Under the pieces are notes generated by a model. That model was not told the origin of the DNA. It saw nothing but the letters and a program-made list of their open reading frames with translations, and did not search any database. The translations under genes were made by a program, and so were the position numbers. From contig JAUIRK010000220.1 in the NCBI GenBank assembly GCA_030549495.1, forward strand, positions 124,001-188,000: a DNA stretch of 64,000 nucleotides, given 5' to 3'. Shown piece by piece: positions 27,701 through 35,571 of this stretch (positions are counted from its first letter, which is position 1; each line of letters opens with the position of its first letter). The DNA is from Nectonema munidae. Taxonomy: Eukaryota > Nematomorpha > Nectonematoida > Nectonematidae.

Positions 27701-30700
27701 TAATTTCCAGTAGTGAAAAAATAGTGAAGTATGCAATAACTTATTGAACAGAATTCTGTTCTCATATGGGAATCAATAACGAGCGTGGTGTTATTAATTA
27801 ATTTGAATTCTACTTGATTTAAAAATATTATGTTTATCAGAGAGAAGGGTTTACCTTTGAAGAAAACCCCCTCTATTTGCAATGATTTTCCTACCTGACT
27901 TTTAAAATCCTTTTAATCCTGCTTATATATCTTAAGCTGTCGTCGTTGATAAATATAGCTCATGAGTTATTTTTAAAGGTGCATAGACAGCACTAAATAT
28001 TCTTTTATATAAAAGTGTAATGTATTCATAAATTTTATTTCTAAACTGAGTAAAATTTAAGGAGCCAAAAAAATAAGGAAACGTATAGGCCTCGACATTA
28101 TATAATATAGCACGGGTTGTAAGAGAAGTGACTGTACTTGCATAAGTGTTTTTAAATTATCATCAATTTATTAAAAACAATTCCTAAAAAATGTAGAATT
28201 GAAAATTTTATGCATAAAAATTCGAATTAAAATCTATGTATATGTAATATAATAGGCAACTTTAGGCAAGATTTAAGGAAACGGTTGAAGCGTTTTAGAT
28301 TTGGAATGCTCATCAGCCATTCATCCATTCAGATCCCTCATACATTTGGATAAATGGGAAAAAAGAAATATCAGGAAGGGTAGAATTTTTTCTGATATGA
28401 TTCCTATGCCGATACTAGAAATAAGGCACAATTCTTACGACCGGAATTAGACCCCGTTTAAGCGCCACAGCATTAATAGTCAAAATAAAGTGAATATATG
28501 ATCAAATAAAAGAATTTACTTTTAGAATTGAAATCTTTTGAATGCGAAGAACGAGATTCTGTATATGATAAAACTAATGCCTGGGTAAAGGTAGATGTAA
28601 TGACATTGATCTGTTCAATCAATGCCACTTGGTTAAGCCAATCACAACAAAAATCGCTCAATGTAAGCCAATACACAGAGGAGGGGAAGAAGGTAGAGCC
28701 AGAGTAGACCCACGCTTCAAAAAGGACAAACAAGGCATGTTTTTTTAGATTGGACGCCAAGCTATCATATAGTGCTAAAATTAAAGAAACTTGAAGGAAA
28801 CAAGAAAAAAAAGAATAATGATAAATGATATGCTACATGAAGAATGTGATGATGTTAATGATAATGATGACAGGGTTGGAACAAGAAAAACTTTTTCAAA
28901 AAGTGAAAAACGTGAAATTTTTCTAACAAAATTAACAAACTTTCTTGAATTCACAAACAAACTTTTTATCACCAATTTATTATAAATATAACTGATTAAA
29001 AAAAATGATAAATTTTAAAAACATGATTTATTGACTTTTTTTTTAAATCAAATGTGTAATAAGGCTGGTTTGTTTTTGTTTTACTCTTTCTCTCAAATCC
29101 TCAACTTTTCTGATTTTTTCTTTTTCTTTTCTGGCCGAGGCATCTTTCAAAATACTTTTTTGCAACGGATATCCCCACCAAATCTTTGTTTTCAATCCCT
29201 TATTCCAAAACTTTTATGGCATGATCAAGTTAGGCGTCAGTCGTTGCTATTATTTCACTTTCACCGTTTTTTCAAGTTTTCGTTTTTTTTACGCATGCTT
29301 TTTCATACTGTTCATTTTTTTACTTTTCTTCCAAGTTTTGCTTTTTCAGACTTTCGATTTTTTCAAAATTTTCTCTCTCAAAGGTCCAATGATAATTGGA
29401 CCTGGCACATTTTGCGAGTTTTCCTAGCTTTTCGTCAACTTTGAAATTACATACTGAATTTCCATGAAGGGTAATTCCGTTTTTGATAAATATTCTTGAA
29501 TTGAGCATTTTTGAACCCATAGAGGCTCTATCTTCAGTGAGAATTCTTTTGGAAGATGAGAATCCCCTTTCAACGTCAGCATTTCTATGAGGAACTACTA
29601 ATAAAGCTTTAAAAACTTTGGAAAGAATGGGAAATTTTGTAACTTCAAAGTTATTCTTCAAATTGAACACATGTTTCCAAAAATGATAAATTCTTTCACA
29701 ATTTATAATTTGTTCGGAGAAGTTTTCCGTTTGCAAAATTCGAAATTCAGAAAAAAGTTGATCTTCTTGCGTTTCAAATGGAAGAACTTATGCAATTTTC
29801 ATTAAATGTTCGATACTTAGACTTGATTTTATTTTTTTCAGGCAGAGGCAGGAGAAATGCTTTAAAAACTGTTTTTGGACAAACATGATTTTTCCAACAA
29901 ATATTTTAATGAATTTGAAAAAAATTGCTTGGAAAATTTTTGAAGTTACTTGAGATCATCAGTATTCAAATCTTTTAATGCTTCATTATTTATTCCAGGA
30001 AGCATTTTACTTGGAGGTAAAAAGTTATGGGTATCCTTGAATAGCTCATTTATTTCATTCATATTTTTGATACTTTCCATGACTGATTGCTTAAACAGTC
30101 TGTTAGCGATGTTTAAGGCAAGAGACTTCAATTCAGAGTATAAAAGGTGGATCATTGGTTTTTGGATTGAAATTTAGAACTGAAGGATGTAAAGTATTTT
30201 ACCACAGAGATAATAAAATAAATCTGCGATATAACTATAGTTTTCCTCAACTCGTCCACTATCATTTTATGTTTTTGGTTTGAAGCTTGGGATCTTTGCT
30301 ATTTTGGTATATAATTCAAAAAATATTCAACAAGAGCTGGCCATTGCTCCAATAAACGTTTAAGTGACGGTTCTAGTGTTAACTATCTAGTAAGACTATG
30401 TTTAATGAAAGTGTGAAAGGGTAAAGATGCTTTTTCCTGACATTTTTCGAAATCTTCAGATCTGCTAGGCCAATCATTGAAAAATGATAAATATTAATAA
30501 AAAGTGTTATACAATTTTCAAATCCTGATAATTCAACAGCTTTCCTGAAAGAATTGTTAACAATGTGTAAACTGCAAGTACTGATTTCTATCAAACTTTT
30601 TTGTCTGACCTCTTTAATATCTTCATTGAATAGTCTGTACACTTTTTTGTTTACATTTGGGCCATCTGATCCCAAAGCAATGACATTTCTATGAGATAAA

Positions 30701-33391
30701 TTCGTTTCATCAAGTACTTTGCTTAAATGGTTTTTCAGATCTTCTGCTTTCGCATTCCCGAGCAAATATGTTTGTAAATGTGTGCAGTTGACTTCTTGCA
30801 TAGATTCGGACCAATACCTGGCCATGATTTGAAGCTCTTTGCTTCCACCAGAGTTTGTAGTCTCGTCATAAATTATACAAAAAAAGGAATCATTCATATC
30901 ATTGAGAATTTTTTCTCTAAAATAAAGACCTAGAGCTTTTGTTACCAAGTACGAAAACTTTTTTCTGGAAAGAAAAAAAAAATTTAAAGCAGAAGCGTCA
31001 GGGAACATGTCCTGAAAATCTTCTTTGATATGATCACAATTAGTACTACGGTTATCCCGTATGACCTCCCTGATGCACCACTTTAGCTCTGCATAAACAC
31101 AATCATTTATTGGGGAATTTTTTAAAGCCAGGAACCCATTTACGACCAATGTTCCCAAAGGGAACGCAGACGAATTCCTACTTTAACCCATTTAAGACCA
31201 AGCAAGGCAGACGATATCTAAAAAAACGCAGACGATTTATATTCAAAGTCATTGAAAAAAGCAGACGAAGATGAAATTACTTATGTTCCAAAATAGGAAC
31301 ATTGGTCGTAAATGGGTTAAATGGAATTAAATAGGAATTACTAAAGTCGTCTGCTTTGCTTGGGTCTTAAATGGGTTAAGACCAAGCAAAGCAGATGATA
31401 TCTAAAAAAACGCAGACGATTTATATTCAAAGTCATTGAAAAAAGCAGACGAAGATGAAATTACTTATGTTTCAAAATAGGAACATTGGCCGTAAATGGG
31501 TTAAACTTTTTAATGCTTGATGTTGAGGTAGCTGAGCCATCATTGGGAGAAATTGTGATAGTTTGCTGTGTGCCCTTTTCAAAAATTTTGCTTGCTTTCC
31601 TATATTTTCGCTGTTCGAGTGGTCGTTTAATGCTTGTTTTCCGCGCACTTTGAAAGATATTTTTTGATTGCAAAATTTACAATAGACAGCAGAATCCCCC
31701 TGTGAAAATTGGCACCATTCTGAAACCTCCTGACCAAATTTATTCACGCTGTTTAACCATTCTTTGCAAAACGAAATATCGCGTTTATAAGACATTTAAG
31801 GGAAATATATAAAATTGATGGCAAAACTTTTGTGATTTATAAAAATAACTTGGAATTGTGAAGATGAATAAGATTTTTTTTCGAAAAGACGATTAAAATA
31901 TTCAAGTCTAAAAAAAATTTTTTTAATAGAAAGTCAAACTTCAAATCAATTTTTAAAAATTAAATAATTTTTTATCAAACAGTAGCAATACAATAAGTTG
32001 TTAGACTGACTTTATTGCTTTCAAAAAACTCTCTGTATTTGAAACTGATCAGATAAAAAGATTAATTTCGAGTGAAATGATTCAGCAGCTATTTTTAAAG
32101 AAAAAAATAGTGATGCTAATATAATATCATGCGGTCTACCAAATAATTTCTGGTCATTTGAGTAATCGTCATAAAAATTTTCTGAAAAATTACAATTTTC
32201 GTTACTTAATTCAATTGTTATAAAAATAAATTCATCCTCAGATCGAGTCTTTTCCTTATTCGATTTTTCCAATTTAATATAATAATGGTAGACTGCATAC
32301 TATAAAAGCATATGTAGTTTATCACTAAAAATTTATTAGAGTCTAAAACTGAAATCATTAGGGACAAAATGAGAGCAATTTCATCCTAGTTTTAGAATTA
32401 AAACATAACACATAATCTCAAAAAAGTGCATGATTAGTATTTTACAAATAACTCACGGCAAAAGTTTACAAATCGATGACTTTTTCAATACACTTCACTC
32501 ACACTGTAACTAATACTTTTTCTTACAAAAAGTAAAAATACACGATATAGAAAGTACGCAATTCACTACAGAGTAAAAATCGCACTCATTCGTTAAAATA
32601 TATAGTTATTGCTATTGCTAGACAATAGACTTCTATAAATTTACAAACACGAGTTTTGATTAATGATTTGAATGTTCATCAAGAAATAAAATATTCGGAT
32701 GAAACATATACTTATGAAGATTAATATGTTATATTATAAGTAATAATTTTAGGATTGGCTTTTATGTAAAAAAAAATTTCATAAACAGAAAAAGTGATAA
32801 GATTTAGTGAAAAGTGAAAAACGTAAAAAAAAAAAGTGTTTCTGTTCCAGCCCTGTGATGATGATGATAGTAGTAATCATAATGTTGATGATGAAATTGA
32901 GATTAAAACAATACATGTAAAAAATGAATTAAAAAAATAAAAAAGTACCCAAATCTTGAGAATTTATATAAAGTAAAATATGATTTATCTTCAGAAGAAT
33001 CCTAAATAAAAAGGTCCACATCTCTGAGCAAATAATTTGATCGCGAGATGAAACGATGAAGTGATAGATGTTTATGCATCGATAGCACATGCTAGTTTGT
33101 AACTCAAAAGCTTCCTGATCTAAATTCAAATATTTTGGCATTTGTACAGCATGAATAAAAAAATGAAAAAAAGTTAGTACTCTGATTTTTACGAAAGTAA
33201 AATATGTTAACAAGGTTCGACAAAATTCGTTTAGTCGTAGCTTCTTCAAATGCAAAAGAAATGCCTTTAGGAGTGTGGTACTTTTTCTCCACATCAGGAA
33301 TGTTATATGGAAGCCAGGATACAAAGATTGTGACAATTTCATTGATGGTATCGTGAAAATAAAAAGGAAGATTTAAACCAAAACCCAAAAT
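6439..33391 (-). CDS. RALGAPB: Ral GTPase-activating protein subunit beta, partial gene (eight exons, both ends missing)
   Basis: RALGAPB is the non-catalytic partner of the RALGAPA subunits; together they speed GTP hydrolysis on RalA/RalB in the cytoplasm. Eight minus-strand exons (33193-33391, 32949-33119, 28520-28774, 25587-26150, 18082-18363, 14046-14212, 11366-11607, 6439-6755) have GT-AG borders and consistent phases, about 732 codons in total. Shared blocks with the human protein, recalled from memory: LLKINHILL / [24 protein letters not shown] / [27 protein letters not shown] / [23 protein letters not shown] / AEACGTLCRIF. This covers roughly human residues 70-620. The start exon was not found; the RapGAP-like C-terminus would lie beyond the left edge. 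Introns reach 7 kb and are packed with transposons. Confidence 0.9.
6756..7548. other. intron stretch, nothing recognised
   Basis: AT-rich, with a CA-rich patch at about 7430-7505. Short open frames here show no family resemblance. Confidence 0.4.
7558..9170 (+). mobile_element. MULE (Mutator-like) DNA transposon with transposase, nearly complete
   Basis: An exact 9-bp target duplication, ctattcact, stands at 7549-7557 and 9171-9179, so the borders are exact and the element is 1613 bp. The ends (CGTGTCCGGTCATTTGGC; read inward from the right, GGTACCCGGACATTTGGC) open inverted repeats of roughly 110-130 bp. These are made of a ~16-bp word like acatttggccgaacgg, repeated about six times on each side with variation. 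The interior encodes a MULE transposase. Nine-bp duplications are typical of this superfamily. It lies in a RALGAPB intron, in the antisense direction, and has landed at the end of a hAT fossil. Confidence 0.95.
7785..8800 (+). pseudogene. MULE transposase, slightly broken
   Basis: The N-terminal part is visible at about 7785-8090 in more than one frame: LPKKETLAKMVRRQR, then CDGTFSSAPLGYQLYTLHVL, which carries the first catalytic Asp. From about 8072 one frame stays open to the stop at 8798-8800, with ITIDYERAVLNSI (second catalytic Asp), IYGCFFHFGRCFWREIQ (the conserved C-x-x-H region) and LPRTTNSLEGWHRAFEQ, all hallmarks of animal MULE transposases. About two frame changes or stops separate the front from the long open part. 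A polyadenylation-like aataaac at about 8835 follows. Confidence 0.88.
9180..9560 (-). pseudogene. hAT transposase C-terminal fossil (ZBED5/GTF2IRD2 type)
   Basis: Minus-strand translation across 9190-9400 gives TIKSKLRSAIINSRLEECL followed by YTPSFSNLIKETQSQVSL, close to the C-terminal end of ZBED5/GTF2IRD2-like hAT transposases (typical: IKSKYRSRLTDEHLEACL, then YTP.F..L). Stops are present. The upstream part up to about 9560 gives weakly similar helices. The MULE target duplication at 9171-9179 lies just past its end. Confidence 0.6.
9561..10557. other. intron stretch, nothing recognised
   Basis: AT-rich with short frames only. It may include further decayed parts of the hAT fossil to its left, but no block could be named. 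Confidence 0.35.
10566..11032. mobile_element. non-autonomous hAT element (MITE)
   Basis: Inverted ends CAGTGGTTCCCAACCGGGGG and, at the right, aaggttgggaaccactg, flanked by an exact 8-bp duplication acttagat (10558-10565 and 11033-11040). Length is 467 bp with no coding content. CAGTGGTTCCCAAC ends and 8-bp duplications are typical of hAT (Charlie-like) elements. It sits in a RALGAPB intron. Confidence 0.93.
11366..11607 (-). CDS. RALGAPB: RALGAPB exon
   Basis: Acceptor tttaatag before 11607 and a strong donor CTTCG|GTAAGTC after 11366; 242 bases entered in phase 0 and left in phase 2. It encodes IIKTLDPFKEAAESFDATP, then SISVISIIVNSCDLFKSYIP and LSLLIPYYSAVV, matching human [20 protein letters not shown] and VVVPYFISALETIL. 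Confidence 0.9.
11608..12390. other. intron stretch, nothing recognised
   Basis: AT-rich, no supported feature. Confidence 0.4.
12391..13212 (+). mobile_element. internally deleted Tigger element, probably with a second short MITE at its right end
   Basis: The left end cagtggaacctgggttttc follows a TA; the right end ggtcgaaaaccgaggtacc closes it. Inside, an N-terminal Tigger start (MSSKANISDSEKAKRKTKSV, 12501 on) is joined to a C-terminal Tigger end (ISKWNELPDFVEKYHPNTV and VNLFNDNVMIHLKKILE, 12656-12853). The whole catalytic core is missing, as in deletion-derived elements. A second left-end-like sequence, gtggtactttggtttttgaa, at about 13017 suggests that 13014-13212 is a separate ~200-bp MITE of a related family. 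Confidence 0.8.
13261..13397. mobile_element. piggyBac-type MITE, family 1, copy A
   Basis: TTAA-CCCATTTAAGACCAA at the left and TTGGTCGTAAATGGG-TTAA at the right, 137 bp including both TTAA copies. The TTAA duplication and CCC ends point to piggyBac mobilisation. The same sequence recurs at 31183-31320, 31376-31504 and 60106-60227. It sits in a RALGAPB intron. Confidence 0.92.
13398..14045. other. intron stretch, nothing recognised
   Basis: No supported feature in this AT-rich stretch. Confidence 0.4.
14046..14212 (-). CDS. RALGAPB: RALGAPB exon (GTLCRIF block)
   Basis: Acceptor tttttcag before 14212 and donor CAATTG|GTACTT after 14046; 167 bases. It encodes [18 protein letters not shown] and LISPIYVSKFCQL, the best-conserved block found (human AGRAEACGTLCRIFCSKK and ILPAYLSRFYML). 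An (AT)n tract lies upstream at 14286-14302. Confidence 0.95.
14213..15555. other. intron stretch, nothing recognised
   Basis: Several short frames, for instance on the minus strand at 15082-15333, show no recognisable domain. 15100-15290 is somewhat less AT-rich. Confidence 0.35.
15560..16700 (+). pseudogene. hAT transposase C-terminal fossil (Ac/ZBED1-like), split by a MITE
   Basis: Before 15725 the plus strand reads IDLDEDLLT and then a degraded KLxxLARRFLCIPxS-like stretch. After 16574 it resumes with ASNEINSSSGDITLNKRRTC and LDPNNVDILRFC. Together these resemble the hAT dimerisation end (..PSERVFSxAGxIxTxRRxxLxPxNVxxLxFL). Stops are present. The insert at 15725-16574 separates the two halves. 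Confidence 0.65.
15725..16574. mobile_element. non-autonomous hAT element inside a hAT fossil
   Basis: Ends CAGGGGTCGGCAACCCCCGG and, at the right, gttaccgacctctg (read inward CAGAGGTCGGTAAC). Flanks ttctagtg (15717-15724) and ttcttgcg (16575-16582) match at 6 of 8 positions, fitting an aged 8-bp duplication. It is 850 bp and has no coding content. Confidence 0.85.
16701..18081. other. intron stretch, nothing recognised
   Basis: AT-rich, no supported feature. Confidence 0.4.
18082..18363 (-). CDS. RALGAPB: RALGAPB exon (polyGln tract and NSILNL-like block)
   Basis: Acceptor attttgtag before 18363 and donor CATTG|GTATTT after 18082; 282 bases with phases that fit both neighbours. It starts GKIGGSKAQIPTSSFVFSD, has a short Gln run (STPQQQQQC) and ends [20 protein letters not shown], matching human [20 protein letters not shown]. 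The front half replaces the long Ser/Thr/Pro-rich linker of the human protein. Confidence 0.87.
18645..18866 (+). pseudogene. possible pogo/Tigger transposase C-terminal fragment
   Basis: An open stretch encodes DAFHAIDCIRPFSMSLSFD and, further on, KSKESMITDFFHP. The ITDFF ending is common at the C-terminus of pogo-group transposases. No catalytic block or terminus was found nearby, so it is a weak call. Confidence 0.35.
18885..20145. mobile_element. foldback-type element with near-identical inverted arms
   Basis: Two arms of about 590 bp face each other across a ~61-bp spacer (about 19472-19532). The inner arm ends are cgttggctccccttactttta and its reverse complement. Over the parts compared the arms differ by only an isolated base; a 60-codon frame reads identically in both. 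The outer part of each arm is a tandem array of a ~28-bp unit (core gtatacaggttggagatgaa). No transposase is present. A second, half copy lies at 50885-51893. This architecture is like the FB/Galileo foldback elements of Drosophila; membership of that superfamily is inference. Target duplications could not be fixed because the ends are repetitive. Confidence 0.85.
20262..22620. repeat. block of local duplications
   Basis: Three copies of a ~118-bp unit (aaataaatttagattctga to aatgcatccctta) start at 20262, 20495 and 21147. A ~255-bp unit starting cacacacgcgtgctaaagatg is repeated in tandem at about 21499-21752 and 21753-22012. A ~65-bp unit around ccaaaacatatttttt recurs near 20395 and 20833, and a ~110-bp unit containing ctgacccataaaaagtaaaa recurs near 22070 and 22410. 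The block directly follows the foldback element and has no convincing coding content. Confidence 0.85.
22958..22993. repeat. trinucleotide microsatellite
   Basis: (TAG)n passing into (TAT)n: tagtagtagtagtagtatta and onward. Confidence 0.9.
23545..23615. repeat. short inverted-repeat element, pogo-like
   Basis: ataatcggatatatcggac and, after a few bases, gtccggcaaatccgatatat form an imperfect hairpin ending in ttttactgta, which resembles small pogo/Tc1-type MITE ends. Confidence 0.5.
24552..24761 (+). CDS. unassigned small reading frame
   Basis: ATG at 24552 opens 69 codons (MDELDVERGDSSTFVAVNMD and onward). Its composition is less AT-driven than other short frames here, but no domain is recognised. 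It lies antisense in a RALGAPB intron and may be a transposon scrap. Confidence 0.2.
   Translation: MDELDVERGDSSTFVAVNMDLEIFSKPKKSNCIPFIFQRNHDDILSIVLGKQKMSFKNTFHRKKVAEIK
25587..26150 (-). CDS. RALGAPB: RALGAPB exon (Ser-rich insert and VDAFLG-like block)
   Basis: Acceptor cctttttag before 26150 and donor CTTG|GTAGTT after 25587; 564 bases. It starts KVEDSNGKFVLHIPSSF, then LLAQYWHHFVCLISNPN (human VAQTWFRFLHMLSNP). A Ser/Pro/Ala-rich stretch of roughly 110 residues follows, longer than the human linker, and the exon ends YFKYINGLSSMIDNFLG (human FRAMRGISCLVDAFLG). The donor was placed where the human match ends; the frame stays open for some codons beyond it, so a longer exon cannot be excluded. 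Confidence 0.88.
26700..27720 (+). pseudogene. hAT transposase fossil, ZMYM1/DUF4371 type
   Basis: In several frames the plus strand gives FDPVPREHLVGVKNEK, YLSLKVHIEFVNTLGNYI, then NSRGQTFDKAAVMEGH (typical: CRGQxYDNAAxMxG), a decayed NHSL.L block and TSVTVKRAVEIR (typical: VKRLSxTRWSAR). These follow the order of ZMYM1-like hAT transposases. Many stops and shifts are present. It lies in a RALGAPB intron, antisense to the gene. Confidence 0.82.
28520..28774 (-). CDS. RALGAPB: RALGAPB exon (FEVW block)
   Basis: Acceptor taattttag before 28774 and donor AAAA|GTAAATT after 28520; 255 bases. It encodes [35 protein letters not shown] and IEQINVITSTFTQALVLSYT, matching human [20 protein letters not shown] and [20 protein letters not shown]. 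Confidence 0.94.
31131..31379 (-). mobile_element. piggyBac-type MITE, variant B, split by a family 1 MITE
   Basis: One end is aacccatttacgaccaatg at about 31131; the other is cttgggtcttaaatgggTTAA at 31360-31379. Read in reverse, the second end gives CCCATTTAAGACCCAAGC, and the sequence just inside it (gactttagtaattcc) matches the copy at 47056-47163. Family 1 copy B (31183-31320) sits inside it at a TTAA. Confidence 0.75.
31183..31320. mobile_element. piggyBac-type MITE, family 1, copy B
   Basis: TTAA-CCCATTTAAGACC at 31183 to GGTCGTAAATGGG-TTAA at 31320; 138 bp, very close to copy A at 13261. Inserted in variant B, which itself sits in the hAT transposase gene. Confidence 0.92.
31376..31504. 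mobile_element. piggyBac-type MITE, family 1, copy C
   Basis: It shares the TTAA at 31376-31379 with the end of variant B and continues GACCAAGCAAAGCAG.. to cgtaaatggg-TTAA at 31501-31504. The first eight bases of the normal end are missing on this side, as expected if variant B had inserted into the TTAA that lies within the end itself. Confidence 0.88.
32949..33119 (-). CDS. RALGAPB: RALGAPB exon ([9 protein letters not shown]-like block)
   Basis: Acceptor gaatttag before 33119 and donor TTGG|GTACTT after 32949; 171 bases. It encodes QEAFELQTSMCYRCIN and then SEMWTFLFRILLKINHILLY, matching human [20 protein letters not shown]. A 73-bp intron with a tactaac branch-point-like motif separates it from the exon at 33193. 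Confidence 0.9.
33193..33391 (-). CDS. RALGAPB: RALGAPB exon, the most N-terminal one found
   Basis: Acceptor ttttttatag before 33391 and donor TTTC|GTAAAA after 33193; 199 bases entered in phase 0. It encodes ILGFGLNLPFYFHDTINEIV and KRILSNLVNIFYF, matching human [20 protein letters not shown] and VQTILKHLQNLFVPR. The preceding exon (about 70 residues in human) was not found between here and the right window edge. Confidence 0.88.
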
Positions 33392-35152
33392 CTATAAAAA
33401 AAAAATATGTATAATATTCTTTCGATAAAATAAACTAAAAATAAAATTTAAAATAAAAGAAGAAAAGTTGCTCAGAAAAAAAAATTCCTTTTTTAGTTAG
33501 AAAAGAATAGAGAGGATCAGTTCCAAAGAATCAAGAATCCCAATTGCGATCAAAATTATAATTCCTTATCTAAAAAGATGGGAAAAGATACGAGTCAAAA
33601 CTGTCAAGCATTACAGATTTCTTTGATACGCCATAACTTTTGTTTATTTTTTATAAATATATATTGCTTTCTTTGAGATATTTTTTCTTGGCTTTTTTAT
33701 TTCAAAAGAAAATGTTTTTGGTCACTATTAAAACTTTCTATGAGAGATAGTTAAAAATTAAATTATCCGATATATTAAAATCAGACGTTGTTTTATCCAA
33801 AACTACGTGGCTGCATCAATCAATCATTACTGCATATAATACAATAAGTAACGTAAATGAACCAGGAAACTTTACAGCCCTCTAGTTGGTATTATTGTGA
33901 CCAATGCTCAAATTCCTTCCAATTGGAATAATTAAGCTCAATTCAACTTTTTTAACGCTTTAACGAAACGTAGCTTATTTGAAAAATATACAAAATTCAT
34001 AAATGAAGTAAGGGATCGTTCATAAATGATGTGAATCAATTTTCCTTCATTTTTGAGCTTTTTAATTTGATGTTTAAAAACTATTAAAAATACAAAAAAA
34101 AATCAAATATAATAAAAAAAATCATTTAGTGTTCGTATCCATATCGATTAAGCATCGATATCCACAATTTAAAATATAATCGATGAGATCGTAACATCAC
34201 TAGGATCTCATATATATATTAGAACCATTTTTTCAAGAACGAACATGACTAATTGGTGGCAATTTTGGCAAGACGTGAATGTCGTAGAGAGTGATCAACG
34301 AGAAGTCATAATTGGATTTCTTGTATCGAACTATGAGTTGTGTGGTTAATATTAAGATTCAAACCCTAGAGACCAGTAGAATCAAAGAAAGTTTAGACAA
34401 CCTTACCTGCACATTTAGGTAATATTGGTGAGATACATATGGTAAGCGGACTTTAATAATTAAATAGGAAGGGCAACAACGATGAAAGCTGTGTTATGCA
34501 TGCTGCTTTGATGACATTTAGGGTATTTTTGATGCTTAACTTAGGCTTAATATTTTGTAATTCTTCGTCTTCTTCATCTTCGACATCAGTTGAAGAAAAT
34601 TTCTGCATCACTATCTGAAGGAATCAAAGTGAGGCTAGTTAGGTGTCGGTTCCTAGAACAAAGAGGTTGCATAACTGTCCACTATATTATTCAATGTATT
34701 TCCATTATCGGATTCATCAGAATCTGCCATAATAAGAACAGCTACTCAATCAGCATACATACATTTCCAAGCCATGGTGAACTAATATTTTTTTATTTCT
34801 GAATAGAAAAGTAATTTGTTTTAAGTATAATCTGTTTGTGAATAGGATTAAAATTATTTATAATTATTATATTTTTTATAAAATTATTTTATAAATGGAA
34901 GAAAGTTGAAATTTTTAAAATTTATCTAAATTTTACCTCAAAAAATAAAGTTAGGCTCCCTAAACAATGTATGTGAACATGTAAAAACAAACATATAAAA
35001 TTCCGAAATAACATTTTTTCAAAAAACAGATTTCCAAATTAATAATACGGAAGGGTTTATAGTGGACATCAGAGCAATTAAAATACGTGTCATTGCCTTT
35101 AAAATCTTGGTAAAAATAAATGACAATAAAATTATGACAACTAAGGTATAAG
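33392..35152. other. AT-rich stretch with a possible Tigger scrap at 34500-34630 (minus)
   Basis: On the minus strand, 34500-34630 reads TDVEDEEDEELQNIKPKLSI then KNTLNVIKAA, which resembles the acidic C-terminal tail of pogo/Tigger transposases. There is no other support. The rest is unassigned; the start exon of RALGAPB could hide here but was not seen. Confidence 0.3.
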
Positions 35153-35310
35153 TGGGGCGTGAGTAAGTTTGGTTAGATACTACTGGTCGATAACTCAAGG
35201 TCCTGGCTTCAATCCACCATCAAGCCTACTTTCCTCATCGTTCGATGCAAGTGGCGCAATTGTGCTTTCTCGATGAAAACACCCCAGGGTACATTTACCT
35301 TTAAGATCCA
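35153..35310 (+). repeat. tRNA-derived SINE, copy 1
   Basis: A tRNA-like head (ggggcgtgagtaagtttggt, then a B-box-like ggcttcaatcc) is followed by a body ending ctttctcgatgaaaacacccc and acatttaccttt. The body matches the copy at 40384-40546 (cttctcaatgaaaacacact, tacctttacc), so the two belong to one family. Confidence 0.75.
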
Positions 35311-35571
35311 TTGCTACATTCTTTATATCCTCTGTATACCCTTCAGTATACAGAGAGTTAAATACCTTAATACGCAAGAATAGATTCTTTGAAAAATAAA
35401 GAATATCAAGAAAACGACAAATAAATTTAGTATAATTCTTGTTTTAGCACACGATCTTGTAATAAATACGCTTTGCGAATATGTATTTGATATTAGAAGA
35501 GCTAAACCAAAAACGTTATACTGATGATAACATGATTAATATTTTTCTCACTAGAGGTCTCTATATTTTAC

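Larger units (their letters stand above)
29320..31795 (-). pseudogene. hAT transposase gene, interrupted and frame-broken
   Basis: Read from the right: a BED-finger-like N-terminus (31472-31795: SEWCQFSQGDSAVYCKFCNQ), then a ~370-bp MITE cluster, then the catalytic region (30379-31158: FFCIIYDETTNSGGSKELQI and VIALGSDGPNVNKKVYRLFN), a piece in another frame at 29946-30155, and the dimerisation end (29320-29736: LLVVPHRNADVERGFSSSKR). At least three frame changes in addition to the MITE cluster make it non-functional. Confidence 0.88.
28871..32855 (-). mobile_element. hAT transposon inside a RALGAPB intron, with MITEs nested in it
   Basis: The left end CAGGGTTGGAACAAGAAAAA and the right end (read inward CAGGGCTGGAACAGAAACAC) are inverted repeats; both continue into gtgaaaaacg-like sequence. 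Flanks aatgatga and tgatgatg are compatible with an 8-bp duplication but are low complexity. The transposase gene runs on the minus strand, the same direction as RALGAPB. Its 3985 bp fill nearly the whole 4174-bp intron; only ~189 bp of intron remain outside it. Confidence 0.85.

Noticed and set aside
29031-29444. Phe-rich 137-codon plus-strand frame
   Set aside because: It is antisense to the hAT dimerisation end and left flank; composition reflects T-rich DNA.
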